NCBI RefSeq assembly: GCF_014647495.1
Contig: NZ_BMPH01000011.1
Span: 62,001-126,000, forward strand
DNA length: 64,000 nt
Source: Glutamicibacter protophormiae
GTDB taxonomy: Bacteria; Actinomycetota; Actinomycetes; Actinomycetales; Micrococcaceae
Reading direction: 5' to 3'
A model generated the notes under the pieces. It was given only the letters and a program-made list of their open reading frames with translations, ran no database searches and was not told where the DNA came from. Below, one piece after another: positions 51,020 through 63,213 of this stretch (its first letter is position 1; each line of letters starts with the position of its first letter). A program made the translations under genes and the position numbers.

Positions 51020-52126
51020 GTGATGCCGCAACACCCCGCGACGCAGCCCACCCCCGCCCAGATCCGCCGCTGGCGCAAGTACGTTGCGGACGAGGTCGCC
51101 GAAGGCGCGATCTACCGCGCGCTGGCCCGAAGGAAGACCGGACAGGAAAAGCAGATCCTGCTGGGCCTGGCCGCGGCCGAGGAACGCCACGAGGAATACT
51201 GGCGCACCAAGCTCGGCGAGCATGCCCGCCCGGTACGGCCCTCGCTGCGCCGCAGCTTCCTGCGTTTCCTGGCGCTGAGCTTCGGCTCGGTGTTTGTGCT
51301 GGCGCTGGCCCAGCGGGCCGAAAGCAGCACCCCCTACGCGACCGATGCCGATGCCTCCCCGCAGATGGCCGCCGACGAGCAGGTCCATGAGGAAGTCGTC
51401 CGCGCCTTGGCCACCGCCGGCCGCGCGCAGCTGTCGGGCAACTTCCGCGCCGCCGTCTTCGGCGCCAACGACGGCCTGGTTTCCAACCTGGCCCTGGTCA
51501 TGGGCATCGGTGCGACCGGCGTTTCCTCCGGGCTGGTGCTGTTCTCCGGCATTGCCGGCCTGCTGGCCGGCGCGCTGTCCATGGCCGCGGGCGAATACGT
51601 CTCGGTGCGCTCCCAGCGCGAGCTGCTCACCGCCTCGCGCCCCACCCAGGTGACCCTGACCGCCGCTCCGGACCTGGATCTGGACGCCAACGAACTGGTG
51701 CTCATCTACAAGGCCCGCGGCATGACCGACGAGGACGCCGAGCACCGCGCCGCCGAACGCATGGGCCTGTTCACCTGCGACTGCAACCCGTCCTTCTCGC
51801 TGAACCCGGAAGCCCGGGCCGAAGAACTGGAGAACGAGCACGAGGAACTGGGCTCGGCCACCGGCGCCGCGGCGACCTCCTTCTGCCTGTTCGCCTCCGG
51901 CGCGGTCATTCCGATCCTGCCGTACATCTTCGGCATGTCGGGCCTGGCCGCGATCATCACCTCGGTGCTGCTGGTCGGCGCCGCGCTGATGATCACCGGC
52001 GGCATCGTCGGGCTGTTGTCCGGGGCTTCGCCGATGAAGCGCGGCCTGCGCCAGCTGGCCATCGGCTGGGGCGCCGCCGCCGTCACCTACTGCCTGGGCC
52101 TGCTGTTCGGCACCAACGTCGCCTGA
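51020..52126 (+). CDS. Rubrerythrin-VIT fusion (MbfA-like iron/manganese exporter)
   Basis: The 368-residue protein fuses an N-terminal ferritin/rubrerythrin-like domain (residues ~15-140) to a C-terminal VIT1/CCC1 transporter domain (~140-365). The first domain has the diiron motif pair: Glu residues in ADEVAEGAIYRALARR plus AAAEERHEEYW (ExxH), and later DEQVHEEVVRAL. The VIT domain opens with FRAAVFGANDGLVSNLALVMG and continues ALSMAAGEYVSVRSQRE, both family signatures, and has four or five helices. MbfA proteins of rhizobia with this architecture export iron to resist iron and peroxide. The GTG at 51020 (or ATG at 51023) follows AGGAG. Two extra Cys (TCDCN) lie in the cytoplasmic loop. Confidence 0.9.
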   Translation: MMPQHPATQPTPAQIRRWRKYVADEVAEGAIYRALARRKTGQEKQILLGLAAAEERHEEYWRTKLGEHARPVRPSLRRSFLRFLALSFGSVFVLALAQRAESSTPYATDADASPQMAADEQVHEEVVRALATAGRAQLSGNFRAAVFGANDGLVSNLALVMGIGATGVSSGLVLFSGIAGLLAGALSMAAGEYVSVRSQRELLTASRPTQVTLTAAPDLDLDANELVLIYKARGMTDEDAEHRAAERMGLFTCDCNPSFSLNPEARAEELENEHEELGSATGAAATSFCLFASGAVIPILPYIFGMSGLAAIITSVLLVGAALMITGGIVGLLSGASPMKRGLRQLAIGWGAAAVTYCLGLLFGTNVA

Positions 52127-52153
52127 GCCCCGCTGGCCCCGTCAGCCAGTCCC

Positions 52154-52187
52154 GCGGCCGTCGCCTGATCCACCAGGCGGCGGCCGC
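52154..52187. terminator. Hairpin between the iron-exporter and LOG-family genes
   Basis: GCGGCCGTCGCCTG (52154-52167) pairs with 52174-52187 with one G-T pair. It lies between the stops of two convergent genes (52126 and 52196) and should serve both. Confidence 0.65.
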
Positions 52188-52195
52188 TTCCGTTC

Positions 52196-53374
52196 TCAAA
52201 ACCTGGTGCGCCGGCGCAGCGGCTGCATGCCGCCGATGAATTCCACTGCCTCGGCCACCGAATCGACCAGCGCGATCTTGTCCTCCATGGTCTGCTCGGC
52301 GGCCAGCGCCTTGAGCAGCTGCCAGGCCGGCAAGGTGCGGGTCCAGTGCTCGCGGCCGACCAGCACCAGCGGCACCACCCTGGCCCCGGTGGCGTAGTAG
52401 TTCTCGCAGGCGTCCTGGAAGATCTCCTGCACCGTGCCCGCGGATCCAGGCAGCACCACGATCCCGCCGTTGGACTGCTCCAGCAGCAGCGCTTCGCGGG
52501 TCGAATTGGCGAAGAACTTGGCGATGTGCGTGGCGAACAAGTTCGGCGGCTCGTGCCCGAAGAACCAGGTCGGCACCCCCAGCGACGTGCGTTCCGAGGG
52601 GAAGCGGGCCTTGACGGCGAGCGCGGTGCGCGCCCAGCCGGTGCGCCGGCGGATCGCATCCGGCTCGGCGGCCAGCATCTGCAGGGCCGTGGAGACCTCC
52701 GCCGGCCCGTAGTCGGCCAGCCACGCCCCGGCGTTCGCTGCTTCCATGGCTCCCGGTCCCCCGCCGGTGGCTACCGCGTATCCGGCGCGGGTCAGCTGCG
52801 CGCCCAGGTCCAGCGCCTGCGCATACCGTTCGGTGCCGCGGCTCAGTGCATGCCCGCCCATGACCCCGATGATCGGGGTGTCCTTGAAGGCGCCGTCGTA
52901 GACCTCGGCGATCAACGCCTGCCCCACATGGTGGTCGTGCAGCGTTGCAGCCATCGCCTGGTCGTCGGTGAGCGACCGGCGCGGGCCGTGCTGCTGCGAA
53001 TAGGTGTAGATCAACGCGTCGGGCACGTGGTCATAGGTCTGGCTTCGGATTCCCTCGTACAGCTCCTCGGGGGTGTACAGGCCTCGGCCGCTGGTGCGGA
53101 AGGGCAGCTGCTCGCCCGAGTCCATGCACAGGCCGCCGGTGCGCTGCACCAGGGCGCGGCCGGCCTCGCTGAACTGGCAGTCGATGAACAGCGCCTCCGC
53201 CAGGTCCAGCGCCGCGAGCTCCGTATCGCGTTCACGCAGATCCACCCGGTGCACACGCCAGCTGCGGCCGCGGGAGCGCTGGAAGCCCAGCGCTTCGGCC
53301 GCCAACCTGTCAAATTCTGCCAGTGAAGTGATGTTCACGGCTCGCGCCGGAAGATACGGCCAGACTTGGGACAT
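52196..53374 (-). CDS. LOG-family protein (lysine-decarboxylase-like, nucleotide 5'-monophosphate phosphoribohydrolase fold)
   Basis: The 392-residue protein contains the LOG/TIGR00730 Rossmann domain in its C-terminal half: IIGVMGGHALSRG (residues ~160-172), YAVATGGGPGAMEAANAGAWL (~195-215) and GGIVVLPGSAGTVQEIFQDA (~305-324), the last a variant of the usual PGGxGTxxE with Ser for Gly. The N-terminal ~155 residues are an extension not found in short LOG enzymes. LOG proteins release free cytokinin-like bases from nucleotides; in bacteria the role is often unclear. It is alone on its strand, divergent from the SNF2-type gene. Confidence 0.85.
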   Translation of the reverse strand: MSQVWPYLPARAVNITSLAEFDRLAAEALGFQRSRGRSWRVHRVDLRERDTELAALDLAEALFIDCQFSEAGRALVQRTGGLCMDSGEQLPFRTSGRGLYTPEELYEGIRSQTYDHVPDALIYTYSQQHGPRRSLTDDQAMAATLHDHHVGQALIAEVYDGAFKDTPIIGVMGGHALSRGTERYAQALDLGAQLTRAGYAVATGGGPGAMEAANAGAWLADYGPAEVSTALQMLAAEPDAIRRRTGWARTALAVKARFPSERTSLGVPTWFFGHEPPNLFATHIAKFFANSTREALLLEQSNGGIVVLPGSAGTVQEIFQDACENYYATGARVVPLVLVGREHWTRTLPAWQLLKALAAEQTMEDKIALVDSVAEAVEFIGGMQPLRRRTRF

Positions 53375-53461
53375 GGCTCCACGCTACGTGACAGTTAGGG
53401 ATTATTCACAGTAGGGGGCTCTCAACTTTCACGACGGGCCAGAACGTGAAACGATAAGCGG

Positions 53462-56812
<3,351 letters not shown>

Positions 56813-56883
56813 CAGGTTGATTAACTCTTCGTGGTTTAGCAGGCGCTTACCAGCAAGACACGATATATTCAATATGCCACCTC

Positions 56884-57258
56884 ATGTGCGTTACGACACA
56901 CCGGACGCACGAGTCGGGCACCCCCATGGAGGTCTTCTCCAGGGGGCAGCGCAAGATGAAGGCGGTCATAACCGTGTCCCTGATCAAATCGGAGACTCTG
57001 AGTACACCGAAAGATGACTGGATGAACGCTTCGGTGACGACGGAAGCAGATCGTGTGGTGATTGAAACCGAGCAGGAGCGCCTGCTCTTGGAGAACGACC
57101 GGCTTCTGGAAAAAATCCGGAAAGTCCTCGCTTCTCCGCTGGATGAGATCTTCTATAACCCGAAGCATCGGATGCTGTTGATTCCGGGAGCCTTCGCGGT
57201 CATTGGATCCTCGTTCCTGAGGGTGGACACCGAGGCCGCAACCGGCCTGCGGGGCTAG
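56884..57258 (+). CDS. Hypothetical protein with predicted coiled-coil segment
   Basis: The frame encodes up to 124 residues; alternative starts are at 56926, 56956 and 57022, and none has a strong ribosome site. The most protein-like part is residues ~47-124: DRVVIETEQERLLLENDRLL is an amphipathic, leucine-spaced helix, followed by PKHRMLLIPGAFAVIGSSFL. GC content is visibly lower than in flanking genes. An opposite-strand frame also spans here. I do not recognise a family. It lies between the SNF2 gene and the sucCD terminator. Confidence 0.4.
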   Translation: MCVTTHRTHESGTPMEVFSRGQRKMKAVITVSLIKSETLSTPKDDWMNASVTTEADRVVIETEQERLLLENDRLLEKIRKVLASPLDEIFYNPKHRMLLIPGAFAVIGSSFLRVDTEAATGLRG

Positions 57259-57359
57259 GCGCCCCGAGCACTGCAATACCCCGGGCCAGCATCCCAGAGC
57301 CGGCTTGGGGCCGTTTCCCAAATCTTCTGATTCGTAGCCACAACGCCGTGGAGACGAAA

Positions 57360-57404
57360 AATGGCCGCCCGAGCCACGGTAATCCCGTGGCACAGGCGGC
57401 CATT
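57360..57404 (-). terminator. Intrinsic terminator of the sucCD operon
   Basis: An outer stem (57360-57369 with 57395-57404) and an inner stem (57373-57379 with 57385-57391) form a two-part hairpin. On the minus strand it is followed by a TTTTT tract, 38 bases after the sucD stop. Confidence 0.88.
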
Positions 57405-57441
57405 GCGCTCCCACCCGGTCACACCGGGTTTGAAACCTCGT

Positions 57442-58344
<903 letters not shown>

Positions 58345-58360
58345 TGTTCGCTAATCCCTC

Positions 58361-59533
58361 TTACTTCGCTGCGTTGGCGAGCTCGGCGGCCTTGTCGGCG
58401 CCCTCGTCCATGGTTGCTGCCAGGGTCACCAGTGGGTGGTTGGCTTCGGCCAGGATGGCGCGGCCTTCTTCAACGTTGTTGCCGTCCAGGCGGACGACCA
58501 GCGGCTTGTTCGCTGCGTCACCCAGGGTGTTCAGCGCGCCGACGATGCCGTTTGCCACGGCGTCGCATGCGGTGATGCCGCCGAAGACGTTGACGAACAC
58601 GGACTTGACCTGCGGGTCGTTCAGGATGACGTCCAGGCCCGAAGCCATGACCTCAGCCGAGGCGCCGCCGCCGATGTCCAGGAAGTTCGCCGGCTTCACG
58701 CCGCCGTGGTTCTCGCCAGCGTAGGCGACAACGTCCAGGGTCGACATGACCAGGCCTGCACCGTTGCCGATGATGCCCACTTCGCCGTCCAGCTTGACGT
58801 AGTTCAGGCCCGCGGCCTTGGCCTTGGCCTCCAGCGGATCGGCTGCGCCCTTGTCCTCGAGCTCTTCGTGAGCCGGGTGGCGGACCTCGGAAGCGTTGTC
58901 GTCCAGGGAGACCTTGCCGTCCAGTGCGACGATGTCGCCTGCGCCGGTCTTCACCAGCGGGTTGACCTCAACGAGGGTTGCATCCTCTTCCTTGAAGACG
59001 ACCCACAGCTTCTGCAGGGTCTCTTCGACCTTGCCGCGCAGCTCCTCGGCGAAACCGGCGGCTGCGACGATCTCGGCGGCCTTTTCGGCGTCGATGCCGA
59101 CCAGCGGATCAACGGCAACGCGAGCCAGCGCCTCCGGGCGCTCCTCGGCCAGCTGCTCGATCTCCATGCCGCCCTCTACGGAGCACATGGCCAAGTAGTT
59201 GCGGTTTGCACGGTCCAGCAGCACGGAGAAGTAGAATTCCTCGGCGATGTCCGCACCCTGTGCGATCATGACCTTGTTCACGGTGTGGCCCTTGATGTCC
59301 ATACCGAGAATGTTCGATGCGTGCTCGAAAGCCTCGTCTGCGGTCTTGGCAACCTTAACGCCGCCAGCCTTGCCGCGGCCGCCGACCTTGACCTGAGCCT
59401 TAACGACTACGACGCCGCCGATCTTCTCAGCTGCGGCCTTGGCTTCTTCAGGGGTGTAAGCGACGATACCGGCAAGCACGGGAACGCCGTGTGCCTCGAA
59501 TAGATCGCGCGCCTGGTACTCATACAGGTCCAC
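58361..59533 (-). CDS. sucC: Succinyl-CoA synthetase beta subunit
   Basis: The 390-residue protein is a full-length Suc[21 protein letters not shown] at the start, the ATP-grasp region [20 protein letters not shown] (residues ~40-59), [27 protein letters not shown] (key SVEGGMEIE), [20 protein letters not shown] (~195-214, metal ligands) and the C-terminal [19 protein letters not shown] (~315-333). It pairs with SucD downstream. It starts at GTG with GAAGGA nine bases upstream. About 240 bases separate it from the pcrA stop, enough for its own promoter. The gene order pcrA-sucC-sucD agrees with other Micrococcaceae as far as I recall. Confidence 0.97.
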   Translation of the reverse strand: MDLYEYQARDLFEAHGVPVLAGIVAYTPEEAKAAAEKIGGVVVVKAQVKVGGRGKAGGVKVAKTADEAFEHASNILGMDIKGHTVNKVMIAQGADIAEEFYFSVLLDRANRNYLAMCSVEGGMEIEQLAEERPEALARVAVDPLVGIDAEKAAEIVAAAGFAEELRGKVEETLQKLWVVFKEEDATLVEVNPLVKTGAGDIVALDGKVSLDDNASEVRHPAHEELEDKGAADPLEAKAKAAGLNYVKLDGEVGIIGNGAGLVMSTLDVVAYAGENHGGVKPANFLDIGGGASAEVMASGLDVILNDPQVKSVFVNVFGGITACDAVANGIVGALNTLGDAANKPLVVRLDGNNVEEGRAILAEANHPLVTLAATMDEGADKAAELANAAK

Positions 59534-59775
59534 GGGTTTGTGTCCTTCGTTCGAAGTTCATGCTGACTCGCGGCACAGTCACGGACCTGCGTCCGTGCCG
59601 TACCCAAAGAGAGCGCACCGCAACCAAATAAGCGCCGAAATGGCGCCATAGGCCGTGCGCATTTCTCAGACTATCCTTAGTTGCTCGATCTGCCCACTTT
59701 TACAAGCTGTAGAGATTCCGCAGGATTCAACGATTGGTTATCACTGTGACCAAGCCAACAGGCTTATTGGATTGA

Positions 59776-62157
59776 CTATTCGACGATTTCGAGGGGAGCG
59801 TAACGAAGCAGGAGCCGTTTCTCGGAGTCCGGAAATTGGACTTTCGCCACGGTTTTATCCCCGGCGCCCTCCAACGCGATGACAGTGCCCAAGCCAAAGC
59901 TCGAATGCTTGACCGACTGCCCGACCTCCGGGATGACGATTTCCTTGTTCTGGACCACGCGCTGCTTTGAAACTGGCGCGGCGTTGTGCCCGCGGGCCGG
60001 GGTGTTCGCCATCGACGAACCCGACCCCCAGTGGCTGCCTCGCGCGTAGCGGCTTGTGGCGAAGTTGACCGCTCCCGACCCGAAGGACAGCCCCGAGCCG
60101 AAGGAGGATCCCTCGCGTTTCCAGTCGATCAGCTGGGCTGGGACCTCTTCCAGGAATTGGCTGGCCGGGTTGTACTGCGCCTGCCCCCAGAGGCTGCGCT
60201 GCTCGGCGCGCGTGAGGTAGAGACGCTCGCGGGCACGGGTCAGCCCGACATAGGCGAGGCGTCGCTCTTCGGCCAGTTCCTTTTCATCGGTCATGGATCG
60301 CTGATGAGGGAAGACGCCGTGCTCCATGCCGGTCAGGAACACCACGGGGAATTCCAGCCCCTTGGCCGTATGCAGGGTCATCAACGTCACCATGCCTTCG
60401 CGCGCCGCCATGGCGGCGCCCTCCTCGTCGCTCGGGGCTTCGGGGATCTGGTCCGCGTCGGCCACCAGCGCGACCCGCTCCAGGAAGCCGGCCAGACCGC
60501 CCTCGGGTTCGTCGTTCACGTAGTCGCGTACCACGGCGACCAATTCTGCGAGGTTCTCGACCCTGGACTCGTCCTGCGGGTCGCTGGAGGACCGAAGGGT
60601 CTCCAAGTACCCGGTCTGTTCCAGCACTGCCTCCAGCGCCTCGGCCGGGCCCGAGCCTTCGGCCACCGTCTGGAGGTCGTCCATGAGCGCCACGAATGCC
60701 GCAGTCATCTTGATGCCGCGGGTACCCAGACCCGGAGCCTCGTCCGAGCGGCGCAGCGCATCCATGAAGGAGATGCGCTCGCGTTCCGCCAACGCGGCGA
60801 CCGCACCCTCTGCACGATCCCCGATGCCGCGCTTGGGTTCATTGAGGATGCGCCGGACATTGATGTCGTCCTCCGGATTCACCAGGGCGCGCAGGTAGGC
60901 CAATGCGTCCTTGATTTCCTTGCGGTCGTAGAACCGGGTCCCACCGACCACCCGGTATTTCAGGTCGACGCGCATCAGCTGCTCTTCGAGCGCGCGCGAC
61001 TGGGCATTGGTGCGATAGAAGATGGCTATGTCGCCGGGACGCACATCTTCGTCGTCATTCAGCCGCAGGATCTCCTCGGCGATCCACCGGGCCTCGTCGG
61101 ACTCCGACTCCCCCACGTAGCCCACGATCTGTTCGCCGTCGCCGCTGGCGGTCCACAGCCGCTTGTCATTGCGGTCCGGGTTGAGCTTGATAACCTCGTT
61201 GGCAGCGGTCAGGATGTTTTGCGTGGAACGGTAGTTCTGCTCCAGCTTGATCGTCGCCGCGTTCGGGTAGTCCTTCTCGAATTCGATGATGTTCCGGATA
61301 TCGGCGCCGCGGAAGGCGTAGATGGACTGGTCGGAGTCGCCGACCACGGTCAGTTCTCCCGGAGGGGTCTTTCCGTCGGGGCCGGTGAGTTCGCGAACCA
61401 GCGAGTACTGGGCGTGGTTCGTATCCTGGTATTCGTCGATCAGCACATGGCGGAACCGGCGGCGGTAGTTGTCCGCCACCGCCGGGAACGCCCGGAACAT
61501 GTACACGACCTGGCCGATCAGGTCGTCGAAGTCCAGCGCATTGGCTGCGCGCAACCGCTGGGTGTACCCACGGTAGACCTCGGAAACGGCCCGGGCGAAC
61601 GGATCATTCGTGTTGATGGTCGCCGAGTAGTCCTCGTCGTCAATCAGTTCGTTCTTGAGCGAGGAGATCTTGTGCGCGATGGCCTTGGGAGTGAAGCGCT
61701 TCGGATCAATGTCCAATCCCTTGGAAACAAGGGTGATCAGGCGCAGCGAGTCTGCCGAGTCGTAGATCGAGAAGTTCGACTTCAAGCCGATGGTGGCGGC
61801 CTCGCGGCGGAGGATGCGCACGCACGACGAGTGGAACGTGGAGATCCACATCTTTTTCGCATGGTCCTCGCCAATGAGCTCGGCGGCACGTTCGCGCATT
61901 TCGGCCGCGGCCTTGTTGGTAAAGGTAATGGCCAGGATTTCGTGCGGCCGGGAGCGCCCCGTGGCCAACAGATACGCGATGCGATGGGTCAAAACGCGGG
62001 TCTTGCCCGAGCCGGCACCGGCGATGATCAGCAGCGGGCCTCCTGCGTAGCGCACGGCCTCTTCCTGCTGCGGGTTCATGCCTACAAGAAGTTCGTCCGC
62101 GGTTGGCAAAGCCTGAGGTGTGGGTTCAGGAGCGAAGTCATCAAAAAGGAAATCCAT
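59776..62157 (-). CDS. pcrA: ATP-dependent DNA helicase PcrA (UvrD/Rep family)
   Basis: The 793-residue superfamily 1A helicase has the Q motif (GMNPQQEEAVRYAGGPLLII), Walker A AGAGSGKT (residues ~46-53), motif Ia ITFTNKAAAEMRERA, motif II VLIDEYQDTNHAQY (~240-253), motif III VGDSDQSIYAFRGAD, motif IV KLEQNYRSTQNIL, motif V VTLMTLHTAKGLEFPVVF and motif VI YVGLTRARERLYLTRA. The C-terminus carries the Tudor-like domain that contacts RNA polymerase (HSSFGLGTVIALEGAGDK, ~745-762). It unwinds DNA 3' to 5' in nucleotide-excision repair and in replication-transcription conflicts. Start ATG at 62157; divergent from the membrane-protein gene. Confidence 0.97.
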   Translation of the reverse strand: MDFLFDDFAPEPTPQALPTADELLVGMNPQQEEAVRYAGGPLLIIAGAGSGKTRVLTHRIAYLLATGRSRPHEILAITFTNKAAAEMRERAAELIGEDHAKKMWISTFHSSCVRILRREAATIGLKSNFSIYDSADSLRLITLVSKGLDIDPKRFTPKAIAHKISSLKNELIDDEDYSATINTNDPFARAVSEVYRGYTQRLRAANALDFDDLIGQVVYMFRAFPAVADNYRRRFRHVLIDEYQDTNHAQYSLVRELTGPDGKTPPGELTVVGDSDQSIYAFRGADIRNIIEFEKDYPNAATIKLEQNYRSTQNILTAANEVIKLNPDRNDKRLWTASGDGEQIVGYVGESESDEARWIAEEILRLNDDEDVRPGDIAIFYRTNAQSRALEEQLMRVDLKYRVVGGTRFYDRKEIKDALAYLRALVNPEDDINVRRILNEPKRGIGDRAEGAVAALAERERISFMDALRRSDEAPGLGTRGIKMTAAFVALMDDLQTVAEGSGPAEALEAVLEQTGYLETLRSSSDPQDESRVENLAELVAVVRDYVNDEPEGGLAGFLERVALVADADQIPEAPSDEEGAAMAAREGMVTLMTLHTAKGLEFPVVFLTGMEHGVFPHQRSMTDEKELAEERRLAYVGLTRARERLYLTRAEQRSLWGQAQYNPASQFLEEVPAQLIDWKREGSSFGSGLSFGSGAVNFATSRYARGSHWGSGSSMANTPARGHNAAPVSKQRVVQNKEIVIPEVGQSVKHSSFGLGTVIALEGAGDKTVAKVQFPDSEKRLLLRYAPLEIVE

Positions 62158-62232
62158 GGTGTAGCCAGTCTACGTGGCGCATTGGACAGTATCGGGATGC
62201 CGGTCGAGCGAACCGGGACACAGCCTACCGGG

Positions 62233-62245
62233 CATAATGGAAGGT
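62233..62245 (+). promoter_or_regulatory. Leaderless-type -10 element of the downstream membrane-protein gene
   Basis: CATAAT (62233-62238) precedes the ATG at 62246 by seven bases. This suggests that the transcript starts at or next to the start codon, and it argues for this ATG over the one at 62237, which lies within the element. Confidence 0.45.
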
Positions 62246-62911
62246 ATGGCAAAGAAGGTCAGGAAGTCCAAGGAATACCGCAAACCCTCCCAGTTCGTCG
62301 AGCAGCAGGGTGAGGTTTTGGACCGGAAGCTGAACAAACATAACGTTCAAAGCACTTCCCACGAGAACAAATCCAATCCCATGCTGCTGATCTCTGCCGG
62401 ATTGGTCATCAGTCTTTTTCTGTTTATCTATCTCCACGGGATGGCGTTGAGCCAGATGTCTGACCTCAGCAACGGATTGTCCATGCCGGACCAGCGGGTC
62501 TTCGGCTACACGGTGGAGGATATTGAAGCGCTGCGCAGCGTCATGGACGAGGATGCCCGAGGACAGCTGAACTATGTTCACAAAACCGCAGGCATACTAT
62601 TCCCCCTGTTCACCGCCGCGATGAGCATGCTGTTATTCATCCGTTGGATTCCGCGCCGCCAGACCCGACTGCTGGCTTGGTGCGCCCCGCTGGGCTTCGC
62701 CGTGGCCGATATAGTGGAGAATTTCGCCATCGATGCCTTGTTCTCCGCCGATGAGGTGACTGCCGGAGCCGTCATGCTCGCGTCGATCCTCACCACTATT
62801 CGGTGGGCGCTGCTGTTCATAACCGCCGGGCTGATCCTGGGGCTCGGCTTGTCCAGGGCCAACCGTTCACTGAGACGTAAAATGGCCGAGATCCGCGACC
62901 AGAGCTCCTGA
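62246..62911 (+). CDS. Membrane protein with four predicted helices, unknown function
   Basis: The 221-residue protein has a basic N-terminus (MAKKVRKSKEYRKPSQ) and hydrophobic helices at residues ~48-66 (LLISAGLVISLFLFIYLHG), ~120-138 (AGILFPLFTAAMSMLLFI), ~148-163 (LLAWCAPLGFAVADIV) and ~180-205 (LASILTTIRWALLFITAG). An acidic/polar extracytoplasmic loop (~67-118) lies between the first two. The C-terminal tail is Arg-rich. It is not recognised. It is divergent from pcrA and followed 64 bases later by the tRNA gene. Confidence 0.78.
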   Translation: MAKKVRKSKEYRKPSQFVEQQGEVLDRKLNKHNVQSTSHENKSNPMLLISAGLVISLFLFIYLHGMALSQMSDLSNGLSMPDQRVFGYTVEDIEALRSVMDEDARGQLNYVHKTAGILFPLFTAAMSMLLFIRWIPRRQTRLLAWCAPLGFAVADIVENFAIDALFSADEVTAGAVMLASILTTIRWALLFITAGLILGLGLSRANRSLRRKMAEIRDQSS

Positions 62912-62975
62912 CGCGGCCGTGTGATTCCCCCGGCAAGTTCCTAGTAGGATAGTCTTGATGGTGTTTTCACGCCCA

Positions 62976-63049
62976 GCCTCTGTAGCTCAGTAGGATAGAG
63001 CGACCCTCTCCTAAAGGGTAGGCCGTCGGTTCGATTCCGGCCAGGGGCA
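62976..63049 (+). tRNA. tRNA-Arg (anticodon CCU)
   Basis: The 74-base sequence folds as a cloverleaf: acceptor stem GCCTCTG/CAGGGGC (62976-62982 with 63042-63048, one U-G pair), D arm GCTC/GAGC, anticodon arm ACCCT/AGGGT with loop CTCCTAA giving anticodon CCU (reads AGG, Arg), and T arm with loop TTCGATT. Discriminator is A (63049). The CCA end is not encoded. A hairpin follows. Confidence 0.95.
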
Positions 63050-63061
63050 CCGAGATATCAA

Positions 63062-63099
63062 GGGCGCTTCCACACGAGGTTCATCGTGCGGAAGCGCCC
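63062..63099 (+). terminator. Hairpin after the tRNA gene
   Basis: GGGCGCTTCC (63062-63071) pairs with 63090-63099, with an inner CACGA/TCGTG stem (63073-63077 with 63084-63088). It begins 13 bases after the tRNA and probably ends its transcript. Confidence 0.75.
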
Positions 63100-63161
63100 A
63101 TACTCGTCTGCTGCGCCAGATCCCTCGCTTCTGGCTCGGCATCGCGCCCGAACACGCAAAA

Positions 63162-63187
63162 GGGTGCGTCCCATATGGAACGCACCC
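63162..63187 (-). terminator. Intrinsic terminator of the ROK-family gene
   Basis: GGGTGCGT (63162-63169) pairs with ACGCACCC (63180-63187), continued through CCATATGG in the loop. On the minus strand it is followed by TTTT. It lies 27 bases after the ROK gene stop. Confidence 0.85.
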
Positions 63188-63213
63188 AATGATGGCGTTG
63201 GGCCGAATAACGG

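Noticed and set aside
56869-57414. A 181-codon minus-strand gene between SNF2 and sucD
   Set aside because: It runs through the sucD terminator and has an irregular composition; the plus-strand frame is the better though still weak candidate.
62976-63213. tRNA-Arg as a phage or island attachment site
   Set aside because: I see no integrase gene and no repeat of the tRNA 3' end within the window; downstream are only terminators and a ROK gene.
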